This document shows, one piece after another, positions 1-10,782 of a stretch of 64,000 nt of DNA. Both the position numbers and the translations under genes were made by a program. This DNA is from Daucus carota subsp. sativus (Eukaryota; Streptophyta; Magnoliopsida; Apiales; Apiaceae): assembly GCF_001625215.2 (NCBI RefSeq), contig NC_030385.2:45471598-45535597 (forward strand), given 5' to 3'. The notes beneath the pieces were generated by a model that saw only the letters and a program-made list of their open reading frames with translations, was not told the DNA's origin and made no database searches. Numbering within the stretch: the first letter of the stretch is position 1; every line of letters starts with the position of its first letter.

Positions 1-119
1 AGTGGATGCAACAATGTTCAACAAAGTAATACAGAGAACAAAATTCTGCAGACAGAAGTTTAAAGAAGCAGTATAGGAATATGTGACAAACCGACACACT
101 AGAGTGTAGAGAAATTAAC

Positions 120-2570
120 CTTCCATATGCCATCGCTTGCTAAGATAAGAAAATCTGTACTCTCACTTATGGTTTCTACTGACACGTCTGGTTCTGAGCT
201 AAGGTGTTTCTTCAAGCTCTTGTCACCGAAGGCTCTGGCTACTGCTAGTTGTCCATCAACACGAGGAACATCACCTGCAGTCAACATACTTATAAGAAGA
301 GACGAATATAAAAAGAAGTTGTAACAGGCTCTCCGCTTGGGAATCAGTCATGTATAGAAAGTTCCCATCTGCACTGTAATCGTAATTGATAGTTTATAAA
401 TCTTCGGTTTATTAAAGACTTTGACACAAAATATATGCGACTAGCACTAAAAAATATAGACAATTTCATTATTCTTAATTTTACTATGTGCCAAAAAAGT
501 TCACAAACTTTATCTAGTTCACATTTACCAGGACACATATAATGTTGAAACCAATTACAGACATCTCCTTCTTTCACTTTACTGTGATAACAATGAGAAG
601 CAAAAATTCTCAAAGAGCGAATGCTTTACATAATCAAAGCACCAATCACTAACAGATTCCAAAATAGAAACTCAAGATGAATGAAAATATAATGTAAGAG
701 CATCTCCAACCATATAAAACCCTTGGCTAAAAATTGAGTTGTCATACCAAATATAAAAAATATAATCAACATGTTGAAAAAATCACACTCCAACCACGTG
801 AACCTGTTGTCTATAATTTTAGCCAACCTCCTATGGATGGCTATATTTGTCGAAAACAGATACCAAAACAGAAAATCAAGATTAATGAAAATGTGATGTA
901 AAATCATAATAGTAGTTAAAATCTTATGCATAAAGATAAATCACAACATTACAAATTTCATTACATTCCATCCAATTTCATTCTCTAACTACAAATTCAA
1001 TAATATAACAATAGAGAGTTGCATATTAGTATGAATGTTTAGTCACCTGGAAAGTTAGATACGAAGCCACCTCTGTCCTCTATACTACTCCGTTCCTTAC
1101 TAGGCTCATGATCTATTGATAATTGTTTCGCCACTCCATTTTTGCTAATGACAGCTCTAGAGTCCCCGACATTAGCCACAACCAGCCTTTTACAATTTAT
1201 TAATATTGCTGTAACTGCAGTTGAACCCCCTCTACCTAGATCACTTGCTTTATCCAATATAGTTTTATCAGTTATGTGATATGCTCGTCTGACTGCCTTC
1301 TCTGTCTCGGTCCAGAAGTCGGGCTGGCAACAACAATAAGAAGATTAAGAACTGCCGGATTCAGCAGTTATTGCCATACTATATGAAAAGGAGTGAACAG
1401 TAGAGATGATGTGACCAAATTATCTCTTTGCTTAAACATTTCACAGTAACTGGTTTGATAAATAAATAGTACCTCATTGATTATGTTCTCAAACAGATGA
1501 GTCTTCAGGTAATCAGGAATATCATGGCTCAAATGACCATCATATATTGCAAACAGGCCAAGCTCATTGTCGTCAACTTGCTTAAATTGTGCAAAAACAT
1601 AATCTTCCATGTCATGATATGATTTTCCCTTTACCAGATGATATCCATGTGTTACATGCTTTGACAGTTTACTCTTTCCTTTTCCACTTTCAGCTGATGA
1701 TGAGCCAAAACGAACCTTTTCCTGCAAATCGAAAACATATATATGAACAAAAGGCCAATGAGAACAATTTCCTGTTTAAATACAAAAGAAAAAAAGATCT
1801 ACAGAGTGGCTGAATCCTACTCTAGAAACAATGCGAATCATGCTACCATGTACATAAATAAAACCACTGGTATCTTGCAGTATCACCCGAACAATTACAA
1901 AGCTCGTGCAAATATGGAACTCTATTCAGGTTTAAAGCCAAATTAAGCAAAAAGGCCATGTCAGCACCACACCAAGACTAAAAGCATGACTAAATGGCAC
2001 TTAATAAGGTAAATGCTGGAATTCACAAGGTTTAACTACCATCAAGTGCCAACTATATCTTTGTGAAAGAGCCCATCGCCTAGAAAATAAAAAATCATAC
2101 TCAAAGTTGAAACTATACGACAAATTGCCAATCACATTTGGTAATTTATCAGTTGAACAATATTAAGTACCAAGTGCTAGGCAAGAAGTTAGTTACAACT
2201 TGCAAGCACAAAGGCTGCAGGATAATTGACTAAATATAGCACAGATATGACGGTTACATAACACGAGGGTTTCCTTAATCATAATGAGGCATTGTTTAGG
2301 ATTTCGAATTCTGGCCTTAGATATTTCAACAAAAAGAATATATTGATCATTAACAAATAATCCTAAAATTAAGAAATCAGAATACAAATCTCATTAATCT
2401 AATGTAGTGAGCTTAATTTAAGAAGATAATTCAAGCATACATCTAAGTAAAAAAAAAAAACCATCCAAGTCAATTTTGAGTATATGTGAAGTCAATGAAC
2501 ATGTGAAACAGACTAAACAAAGGAGAGAGAGAGAGACCTTCATCTTGTGGAGGATATCTCTTCCATTCAT
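120..2570 (-). CDS. PP2C-family protein phosphatase (3' end off window)
   Basis: Metal-dependent Ser/Thr protein phosphatase, which removes phosphate from protein kinases and other targets. Exons read on the minus strand are 2570-2538, 1721-1473, 1323-1047 and 274-120. All joins have GT-AG borders and keep frame, giving 238 residues so far; the final exon lies left of position 1. The start ATG at 2570 begins MNGRDILHKMK, matching the usual start of the plant group with the HGYHLVKGKSYHDMEDY stretch. Metal-binding motif DGH is at about residues 72-74, GDSRAV is in exon 3, and the ASDG motif is at about residues 232-235, before the window edge. Plant homologues are about 280-290 residues, so about 45 are missing here. 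A Stowaway MITE sits about 80 bp upstream of the ATG and may form part of the promoter or leader. The subfamily call is from memory of Arabidopsis homologues; the PP2C call itself is firm. Confidence 0.9.
661..910. repeat. MITE-like repeat in PP2C intron 3
   Basis: The intron between 1046 and 275 holds a GAGCATCTCCAACC terminus at 698, preceded by TAA, as in many plant PIF/Harbinger-type MITEs. A matching right end was not seen. A roughly 45-bp stretch (661-700) recurs about 200 bp later (862-905) as a diverged direct copy, so this is probably an eroded or truncated element. A minus-strand open frame here, with two similar hydrophobic stretches, is a by-product of that duplication. Confidence 0.35.
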
Positions 2571-2648
2571 GGCTGCTGATGCTGCTTAAGTAGAAGACTT
2601 TGTAATAATTCAGAAACACCAAGTCATGTAAGAGATGTAGTTTATATA

Positions 2649-2960
2649 CTCCCTCCGTCCCGATAGGTTATATACATTTGGTGTGGACACGGAGATTAAA
2701 AAAATGTAAAAAATGAGTAAAGTTGCATGAAAAATGAATAAAGTGACAGGATTCATTTGTATTTAATTATAGATTTGTGATAGTGGAGTAAAAATAATGG
2801 GTGTAATAGTGTTTATATTATAATAACATGAAGATAGTGGAAGAAAGCAGTTGGTGTAAGTAGTGTTTTATATTATTAAAAGTTGCTATTTTAAGAATGT
2901 ATAGAAATGATGGAAAATCTTAAAGAAGAAACTGTATAAAAATGATTGAGACGGAGGGAG
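2649..2960. mobile_element. Stowaway-type MITE upstream of PP2C gene
   Basis: Left end CTCCCTCCGTCCCGATAG at 2649 is preceded by TA. The right end, read in reverse complement, is CTCCCTCCGTCTCAATCA. These are classic Tc1/mariner-derived Stowaway termini. The right-hand TA is no longer present. The element begins about 80 bp upstream of the PP2C ATG. Confidence 0.8.
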
Positions 2961-3983
2961 CCCTGCTGGTCCCATACCTTGTATTAGTCCGCGTTGTTGT
3001 GCAGTGTCAGTTGTCATGACGCGTTCGCGCCATATTAAATACTCCTAATCTTCTTTTCCCTTCTTTTCTACCCCTGCATGAACGGCCCAAAGACCCATCA
3101 TATGGACGAATTTACCATCTTATCTTAAATTTATAAAAGGTGAAGTCAGATGGTTGCAAGTAATTTAAATTGCAAAAAAAAAAAATATTTCTAAAATTTA
3201 TTTTTATATTTTTTTCTGGATAAAAATATAAATGTTAAACATTTATTCAGAAAAATTTTTAAAAATAATATGTAGTAATATATTATTTTACACCTCAAAT
3301 TACGTGAAAAAAAATCAAAAGACGCTTATGAGATAGAAGAAGTATATCTTGCGAATTCAAAAGTTGATGCCGAGACCTTTTAAATACCTTACGAAAATGC
3401 TTGGAATTGAAATTATCATGTTGAAAATGAAATAAAATAAAAAACATATTTTTAGTGAGTCAATAACGTATTTTTTATGTATAATATTTGATAGGCTTGT
3501 ATCCAACAACCACTATGACAAAATTTAGAGGATCTTAGAAAACTTTTCATTTAATAATAACTCTGCGGATTTCATCTAATCTCAGTTCCTGTTGCTTAGC
3601 AGAGTTGCAAATATACAGTATCATTTACAATCACACTATAAAATCATGGTTCAAATCAAATAATACACTTTGAAGTATTTTATTGGAGATGTGACTACTA
3701 CCTGATTAGGGCCATTAGGCTACCATTTATGTGATTATTGAATACGGAAAAATTGGACGTGTATGTTTGTAGGAACAGAGTTTCATAAAGCAAGCCAGAC
3801 ACTGAACTAATATATGTTATTGTATCTGAATTCTAAAGTTTGGATTCACTAGATACTCCAAAAACATAGCCAAAACCACAAGTTAATACAGAACTATAAC
3901 TATAGTTCAAGATCTTGTCGTGCTAAAGCAAGATTTCATTTGGCTTTAGCCGGTGAGACACCCGAAAATATTCTGAATTTTGT
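2961..3983. other. AT-rich intergenic stretch
   Basis: Between the PP2C upstream region and the Mutator-type MITE. Low-complexity AT-rich sequence with no coding frame, RNA gene or clear paired termini that I could recognise. Confidence 0.5.
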
Positions 3984-3992
3984 TTTTAATAA

Positions 3993-4194
3993 CGGTTTTT
4001 CTAATGTTCATTTATATGCACATTCTAAGCGCGAAATTTGATAAGTTTGAGAGATTTTGATTGGTTTTCATATTTTAATAATGGTGGACCCTCTGCAAAT
4101 ATATCAACCACACCAATCAAAATCTTCAAAACATATCAAATTTCGCGCTTAGCATGTGCCCATGAGCACACATTAGACAAACCCTTTTAATATT
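3993..4194. mobile_element. Mutator-like MITE with long terminal inverted repeats
   Basis: The two ends form an inverted repeat of about 70 bp sharing TCTAATGT and CTAAGCGCGAAATTTGAT. The flanks are TTTTAATAA (3984-3992) and TTTTAATAT (4195-4203), a 9-bp target duplication with one mismatch. A 9-bp duplication and long TIRs are typical of Mutator-like elements. It lies about 325 bp upstream of the ATG at 4519. Confidence 0.7.
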
Positions 4195-4518
4195 AAGTGA
4201 TATAATTTAAAATGCCATTCATATTTATTTTTAAAAAGCATATGACTTGTAACATATGTTACTGATTAATCGATTACACTTCGATTTGAATAAAAAATTC
4301 TGATTTATAAAAAAAATTTCACGAAAAATTTGAATGAATAAATCACTTAATTAGTTATGATTTCCGATTTTTAAAACTTTTTGATACATGCTTTTCTTTC
4401 CGGCTAAAAGCCATTCTCCATGCCACTAAACTTATTTGACTTGTATAAATACATGTGATCACCCCATCCTCTAGAGCACCCACCTTACAATTCTGTGCCA
4501 CATTTTAGAAACCAAAAC

Positions 4519-5148
4519 ATGTCTTTCGAAGATTTTTCTCTCCCAGAAACCTCGATTTCTCAGGATGATCATAACCTGGATTTCAATTTTTGTCGTATGA
4601 TCGAACCAGGCGAATCACCTGATTCCCCAGCTGATCATCTGTTTTCGAATGGCCGGCTCGTGCCACACGATTTCCCTCGTTCATCTTCAAAGACTCTGAG
4701 CCTTTCATCACGATCAACAAGCTGGGGAAGCAGCAGAGATGGCTTCGAGTCCTCATCGTCGTCTAGGAGCAATAGCTGCAGCTCGAGCCAGAGTAGAAGC
4801 AGCTCCATCAGTAGTTCAACGACAAGCATAAGTCACGCAGGTACTGAAAAAAGAATATCGATTCGAGCCAGAAGACCGAGGAGTGGTGCGATTAAATCTG
4901 CACCCGAAACTTATAAAATGCATAAGAATTCTCCGAATTTTTCGCATGGATCCCGAAAGTGGCAATTTATAGCAGCAGCGCCCGTCTTGAATGGCAATGT
5001 TACGGAAAGAAACAAAGCGAAATCTGCGGAGAAGTCGAAAGCTAAGAAAGAGGGGAAGAGCAAGGGGCGTTGGGGGAGATTTTTGTGTTTGTTTGTAGCA
5101 TGCAGTGAATTTCATGCTATAGAATCATCGTCAAGCCGAGAGTGTTAG
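4519..5148 (+). CDS. Ser-rich MAKR/DUF1645-like protein, tandem copy 1
   Basis: Intronless frame of 209 residues. The first ATG is at 4519 (MSFEDFSLPE); an upstream GTG at 4495 is in frame but is not a plausible plant start. Three blocks are shared with the gene at 7271: N-terminal FxFCR plus SPADHLFSNGRLVPHDFP (residues about 24-52), central KWQFIA..VLNGNV, and C-terminal RFLCLFV followed by EFHAIE. Between the first two lies a long Ser-rich stretch and a basic segment, with no catalytic motif. The ADxLFxxGxLxP motif resembles plant MAKR or DUF1645 proteins, which are membrane-associated or regulatory; that link is tentative and I cannot assign a function. A plausible TATA (TTGTATAAATACA) lies at about 4441-4453. 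Confidence 0.75.
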   Translation: MSFEDFSLPETSISQDDHNLDFNFCRMIEPGESPDSPADHLFSNGRLVPHDFPRSSSKTLSLSSRSTSWGSSRDGFESSSSSRSNSCSSSQSRSSSISSSTTSISHAGTEKRISIRARRPRSGAIKSAPETYKMHKNSPNFSHGSRKWQFIAAAPVLNGNVTERNKAKSAEKSKAKKEGKSKGRWGRFLCLFVACSEFHAIESSSSREC

Positions 5149-7270
5149 ATCTTGGAGCAGGCAAATTGTACATACTCTGACTGTCAGGCGTGCTGTTTGA
5201 TTTAAAATGATGTAATATCTTGAAATTTGAAGTGATTTTTGAGTTCGAGAGTTCGAAAAACATAACTTCCCGGAACTATGATTACCGGTTCGAAATATTC
5301 AGTCTCGTAGGATGATAATTATTTTGGTCATAATTTAACTTGGAAGAAGAAGATGGGGGTAATCCAGTCGTGAACGTCAATAGAAAAAATATATGCGATT
5401 TTTACCTTCGAATTGATAATGTGTGTAAATTGATGCGAGGAAAATAGTAATTCAAAATTGAGCACAAATTAATTCGTTTAAAATCAAATATTCTCTCTGT
5501 TTTGTTGTTTTGTTTTATAGGTAGTTCGATTTTCACTCATGTTTCTAAGTGCTTTGAATTATATAGTCAAAATTATTTTTATAAACAAATGTTATTTTCT
5601 AAATAAAAATATATAATAATTATTATATTTACAGAAAAGAAAATTTTAAATTTTATCATGTAACAAAAATATTTAAAATTTGGTGATAAAAAATAAAACA
5701 ACCTATAAAACAGGACACATGGAATAATAGAATTGGAGAAGAATGAATTTAATTTATAATATAGTGAAATTAAAGAGTAGAAGAAATGATCCTGAAAGAA
5801 AAAAACGAAGAAATGATATGAAACGGATCTATAATAAATTGGATGCGTGCTGCGTAGATATCCAATAAAAGAGTTTGGAAAATTGCTGGTGGAGTCCCAA
5901 AGTTATGGGATTGATCTCTGGTTATTAAATCGGAATGCAAATCCGTCCATATTAAGGCAAATTTTTAACAAATTTATTTTAACATTTTATATTCGTACAT
6001 TTACTTTTAAGTTAAAAAAAATAAACTATCGTAGCTCAATGCTCGTACTTGGGTGATCCTGAATCAGGTTAGGTCTTTTTAAAATCGAAAATAAATAAGA
6101 GAGTCATATTGTGAGCAGATAATTAAATTTGAAATCTTTTTAAAACGAGCACTAATATCATTTAAGTTATTTTACTTCTTTTTCTGAAACAAATATGATT
6201 TAAGTTATTAATCCTCAAATTATGTTTCTTTTATATCGGGAAGTAAATCACGCTATTCATATAGATAGCAGCAAAGAATCATAGTCGAGATTTCAGTTAA
6301 TATGAACTGAGAATATCACGTTAAATTATTAATTCTTCCCAAAAGCTGAAATTTTAAAAATATTATAACCTAAGTGAATTATATACTTGTTCGGACATAT
6401 TAGTCTCTTAATTATTTTACACATAGAAATTTGATCAAATATTTAAAAATAGCAACTTCAAATTTTTGTTTCTGTGACTAAAGATATTAGTATCATATTT
6501 TCATACATAAACGAAAATTTTAAAAGTAATATTTTTAAATATGATCAAAATTATGAAATATACATGAAAAATGGTTAAGAAACTAAGATATCGGATACAT
6601 GTACCTTGCCACTCGACCAGCATATAATTTGTGTCGAAGTATGCAGCAATGAGCAATCTTACAGAGTGCACTCTTGCTCCTTGAGTGCGCATGTAGCTTT
6701 AAGCTTTAACAACAGCAAATATTCAATGATTTAATACTTGGTTAAATCTTAATCCTTACATTTTAATATTCGAAAGCTTTAATAAAGCTAAACCAAGTAA
6801 GCCCACAATTTGACATGTAAAGAGTAAATTTCGTCCGATCTCCCTGCTTTAGCGCAGTGGATTTGCGATACTCAGAATATAATTTTTAACACCAGAAAAT
6901 CTTTTCCTCGAATTAGATTAAATTAATTCAGATCTCGCTCCTTTTCCGCCAAGAACTAGCAATATAAAGAGTACCAGAAGATAGTTATTGGCCATGAAGT
7001 GTCACAATAGAAAATATTATTTGCAGTACTTGACATATTAAAGTTCAGATTCATCTCTGCACAGTTCATCCAGAACCGCACGCTATGATTATAAATCTAT
7101 GATCTTCATTATTGTATTATTAAAAAGATTGATTTGGTAAATCAAAAGAATTTAAGGGGATTTAGACCGCACAGAATTTCTGGTATAAATACTGTGATAT
7201 GCTACATAATTGAATTAAGCTTGAAACTTTTATTTCCATAACTCTTTCAAAGATTTCGCTCTCCTAGAAC
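5149..7270. other. Spacer between the two tandem paralogues
   Basis: About 2.1 kb of AT-rich DNA with a degenerate Stowaway-like element near 5491-5726 and no other recognisable gene. TATA-like GGTATAAATACT at 7181-7192 lies about 80 bp upstream of the second paralogue's ATG and may serve as its core promoter. Confidence 0.5.
5491..5726. mobile_element. Degenerate Stowaway-like MITE
   Basis: Imperfect inverted ends: left TTTTATAGGTAGTT near 5512, and right AACCTATAAAACAG near 5700 as its complement. The length, about 236 bp, matches the intact Stowaways elsewhere in the window. The outermost CTCCCTCCG-like bases have eroded, so the boundaries are approximate. Confidence 0.45.
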
Positions 7271-7939
7271 ATGTCAAATGATCATGGTTTCGAGATCGAG
7301 TTCGAGTTCTGTAGAGTCGCGGAACCTGGTGCATCGCCAAATGCCCCAGCTGATCATTTGTTTTCCAATGGTCGGCTTGTGCCTCATGATTTCCCTTGTT
7401 CACCTAAGAATATTTTTAAGTCTCTGTCGCGATCAGAGAACCAGAGGTCTAGTAGTTTTGGCTCATTCTCTTCGTGTTCTCATTCTCTGTCGAGATCAGG
7501 GAGCCAGAGGAGTAGCAGTTTTGGCTCGAGCTCATCGTCTGGGAGCGATAGTTGTAGCTGGAGCCAGAGGAGTAGCTCTTCTATTAGTAGTTGCAGAACA
7601 AGCATAAGTGATGCCTCTGCAGAGAAACCCGAGTTTTTTCATGCCATAAGAGCAGAACAAACACGAAAGCCATACAAGGCACGGAAGCATGATCTAACAC
7701 GCGATAATGGATCTCAGAAATGGCAATTTATTGCACCAGTGTCAGTCCTGAATGGGAATGTTCGGCACAGGAGTAAAAAAAGTTCTCAGAGAAAAAAATC
7801 TGAAGTTGCGGATCATCAGAAGGTTTTGAAATCCAAGAATGAAGAAAAGAGTAAAGGGCTTTGGCGGAGATTTTTGTGTTTGTTTGTGTCAACATGCAAT
7901 GAATTTCATGCTATAGAGCCATCAGTAAGAGAGTACTAA
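7271..7939 (+). CDS. Ser-rich MAKR/DUF1645-like protein, tandem copy 2
   Basis: Intronless frame of 222 residues starting at ATG 7271 (MSNDHGFEIEFEFCRV) and ending TAA at 7937-7939. It aligns along its whole length with the protein at 4519: PADHLFSNGRLVPHDFP near residues 36-52, a Ser-rich middle containing two copies of SxSGSQRSSSFGSSS-like sequence, KWQFIAPVSVLNGNV, and the C-terminal RFLCLFV..NEFHAIE block. The pair is clearly a tandem duplication. Between the Ser-rich and C-terminal blocks it carries extra Lys-rich sequence that copy 1 lacks. No signal peptide or membrane span is seen; the short hydrophobic FLCLFV near the end is the most conserved piece and may anchor or bind a partner. 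Family assignment is tentative as for copy 1. Confidence 0.78.
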   Translation: MSNDHGFEIEFEFCRVAEPGASPNAPADHLFSNGRLVPHDFPCSPKNIFKSLSRSENQRSSSFGSFSSCSHSLSRSGSQRSSSFGSSSSSGSDSCSWSQRSSSSISSCRTSISDASAEKPEFFHAIRAEQTRKPYKARKHDLTRDNGSQKWQFIAPVSVLNGNVRHRSKKSSQRKKSEVADHQKVLKSKNEEKSKGLWRRFLCLFVSTCNEFHAIEPSVREY

Positions 7940-8070
7940 ACTTTGCGCTGATGCAGAAGAATTGCTCAGAAGCACAGAACTATGATTTGTACTATTAGTC
8001 TAATTCCGAACTAATTTAACTGATGAGTTTATTCTTAAAATAATAATAAACTTTCATGTTTTTCGCAATC

Positions 8071-8122
8071 TAAAACCTCGAGGTGTTACGAGAAGTGCTT
8101 ACAAGAATTATATATTCTAACA
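8071..8122 (-). repeat. Truncated TRIM solo-LTR fragment
   Basis: About 52 bp matching most of the 70-bp LTR of the TRIM at 46821-46991: the order AAAACCTC, AGGNGTTA, GAGAAGTG, ATTCTAACA is kept with scattered changes. Only the distal part of the LTR is present and no internal region follows. Confidence 0.5.
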
Positions 8123-8139
8123 GGCTGATAGTTCCGCTA

Positions 8140-8230
8140 GTAGTGAAAACAAGCTCCGGCGGTTCAATTTCGTGTAGAAGAGTGTTAAGCATTCAATGAA
8201 CTTCAAGCAATAGAACCATAAACCCCGAGA
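8140..8230 (+). pseudogene. Decayed C-terminal remnant of a third Ser-rich paralogue
   Basis: The sequence from about 8158 to 8215 follows the end of the gene at 7271 (about 7860-7918) with roughly two thirds identity and one or two single-base gaps. The shared order is GGCGG, ATTT.GTGT, CAATGAA, TTCA.GC.ATAGA.CCAT, which encodes the conserved NEFHAIEP in the intact copies. No open frame survives. It sits about 200 bp downstream of copy 2, as expected for a further tandem copy that has decayed. Confidence 0.5.
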
Positions 8231-8847
8231 TGGAGAACAATAGATTTTGAGTTAGGTTTATAAAAATCACCCAGAAACACAGAAATATATTCTGTATCCA
8301 TATCCAAGGAACTCAGATACTCGAACTTTGTAACTCATCATACCTGCAGTCTCAAGAACAGGGGAGGGTTCCGTCCGCGGGTTCAGCTACACTGTCTGTT
8401 CACCGCTGCCCGGGTTCAGTCACAGTCTGTACTACTACTGCCGACTATTTTAGAGGACAAGCTAGCAAAACATCCTATATATATGCTAGATCAAACCATC
8501 AAAATCTGCAGAGATTGACTTCAAGTAGCAATATGATCTAATACTGTACGAATCATGCTCATGTTTTAAATAGTTCACAGAAATAAACATAAATTCCTTG
8601 CTTTCAAATTTCCACCATTAGGCTACCTATGAAATTAACGGCAGTATGTTCAGAAGATTGTACTTTAAAAACTATCTGATCTACTGCTTCTACATAGACT
8701 AAGAAACCAAATATGGGAAAGTTCACGATCAGATCATAGAGAATGATTAAAAAGAGGACAAGAACATCGAACCGGAAAAGAAAGGTAAAGTTTTTTCCTA
8801 CATACACCTTCTTGACTTCCATCATCTAATACAAGCTTTTGGTGTGT

Positions 8848-10782
8848 TCACTCCAAAAAGTTCTCCATGACATCCGAGTACATTCCAGCTTCAGGATTTC
8901 GGTACTCCCCGGGGTTGTGTTGATGATGATCCATTGAAGTTGAAGAAGATGAAGAAGTCATCCTGGTGGGCAAAGTATAGCTCCTCTTGTACTTGTTTTC
9001 CATCTTCCTTGCTCCGTCAGAATGGCTATCTAAGCTCAGGAACTCGTTGGGATTTGCACTTAAATCGTCGTTTGGATTTTGATGGTGACTTTGCTCGGAT
9101 TTGCCTCCCATGCCCTCGGGATTAAACAAGAGCTTGGCATCATCAGTTCTTCCAGTAAGGGCGCCGAAGAAAGTCAAACCATTGGGCCATTTGATGTCAT
9201 TATCATGATCACCCATCATATCTTCCATTTGTGGTTCTGCTGAATGCGGGTGGAGAAACATGTGAGTTTCGTCTTTGGACTGAGGAAAACCAAGTCTCGC
9301 CGAGTTCTGAAAATTTGGGGATTGCATTACTGAAGCTGTTGACGCCATAGGCCTCGGTCCCCAGTTGAAAAGGGGAGGAGGGCGGGTCGGCATGTGGGGT
9401 TGCTTTATAGGTACTGCAGAAGAAGCCGAAGCATTTCCACGGGTGGAAGAGAATAGCTGGGATAGATAGAATCCAGATTGGTAGCCCAGTGATTCAAAGG
9501 TATGCCTCATTCTCAGCACAAAATGCAAATCTTCAGGTATCTAAATATACGCAACAAATTATATTCGCTCTCTTAGTACACATGATTAATCAGGCGAATC
9601 ATATATTATTACACAATGAGTCTAAGTTGGCAACATTTTCCTCGTTTTCAGTTTCATAATTAGTGTGTAAAGACAATCAAAAACTCACAATCTTGCAAGA
9701 ACCTAGTTGCAGAAGACCATGGCCAGCTTGAATAACCGCAATGGTCTAAATAAAATTATTCAAAAACAACTTAGTTATAAGTAACAAGTAAACATAAGAC
9801 AAAACAAAAAGTTAAAATCAAGAATCTCACCTGGATCCCTGACTCAAACTGATCAGTCCATTCAGGAGGAACCTGCAGTTAATACACAATAGATTAGAAC
9901 AAAACAAACTAGATTCTTAATTAGGTCAAATCAAACATATGTAACTAGAGAGGAGGTTTTAATAAGAATATCATACAGCATCAAATGAACTCTGCCAGTA
10001 GTTAGATATGTTTGTTTCACTTTCAGAAGGCTCTTTGAACACCCATTTATGGCACTTATCAGAAGCAACTTTACCCATCAACCTGTTCCAAACAAATCCC
10101 ACTAAAATAAAAAGCAGATTCTACTACACAAGTACTATCAAAATCTAAAGTATTCTCTTCTGATTTGCCTCAAGATTTTACTACTTGTCATTAACACATG
10201 CAACAGTCTTTAAAATTCCATATATTTTAAAAAGACCTACCCAGTACCCACCCTTCTCCATAGTTGTATAACTGGATAGACATTTTGCTGAAGGCTTTTC
10301 TCACAGGATCTTCTCCATCCATCTCTTCCATACACTCTGCAACTCTTCCTCTGCAAAACCCATCTTCCCACATCAGCATCCTGCACACAAACACAAGATA
10401 AGTCAATTTTATGTCATTTTCAGCCATGAAAACTCCATCTTTTACTACAAAACAAGACCATGTTGTATTGTTTTGTATTTTTTGTTTTGTTACTTACAAG
10501 CTTCCATTGTCATCTCCTACTTTGCAACCATTTCCACCTCTGACCCTCCTGCAAAAAATCAAGAATAAAATTATAGGGGGGGGAGGGAGAGAGGGAGAGA
10601 GTGAGGGAGAGAGGGAGAGAGAGAGAGAGAGAGGGAGAGAGAGCATACGGGCGGGGACGGATGGTCCAGAAGACAGAGTAAGTCCAGTCTGAGTTAAGAC
10701 AGACTGTTCTAAGGGCCTCGTGAAGGGCCATCATCCCTACAGCTTCTTTGCTTCTATCTGATCCTCCTCCTGAGCCCACCAT
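8848..10782 (-). CDS. RSS3: RSS3-like bHLH-MYC_N domain transcriptional adaptor
   Basis: Seven exons on the minus strand: 10782-10649, 10548-10498, 10380-10252, 10082-9977, 9872-9831, 9745-9689 and 9540-8848. All have GT-AG borders and the frame stays open throughout, giving 403 residues. The protein opens MVGSGGGSDRSKEAVGMM and carries the bHLH-MYC_N fold through about residue 190, with signatures DWTYSVFWTIRPRP, LMWEDGFC, KMSIQLYNYGEGLMGKV and QAGHGLLQLGSCKI. The C-terminal part is Ser/Pro/Asn-rich and there is no bHLH DNA-binding region. This is the architecture of rice RICE SALT SENSITIVE 3, known to bridge JAZ repressors and bHLH factors in the nucleus and tune jasmonate-responsive root growth. 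The N-terminal half is extremely conserved in the versions I recall. Intron 1 is only 100 bp and mostly a GA/CT repeat. Confidence 0.92.
10576..10643. repeat. GA/CT microsatellite in RSS3-like intron 1
   Basis: Nearly pure (G)n then GAGGGAGA/GAGA sequence filling about two thirds of a 100-bp intron and ending 5 bases from the splice donor of exon 1 at 10648. On the transcribed minus strand it is a C/T run. Confidence 0.85.

Noticed and set aside
4495-4518. GTG start eight codons upstream of the first Ser-rich gene's ATG
   Set aside because: Non-AUG start without support; the paralogue begins at an ATG at the equivalent place.
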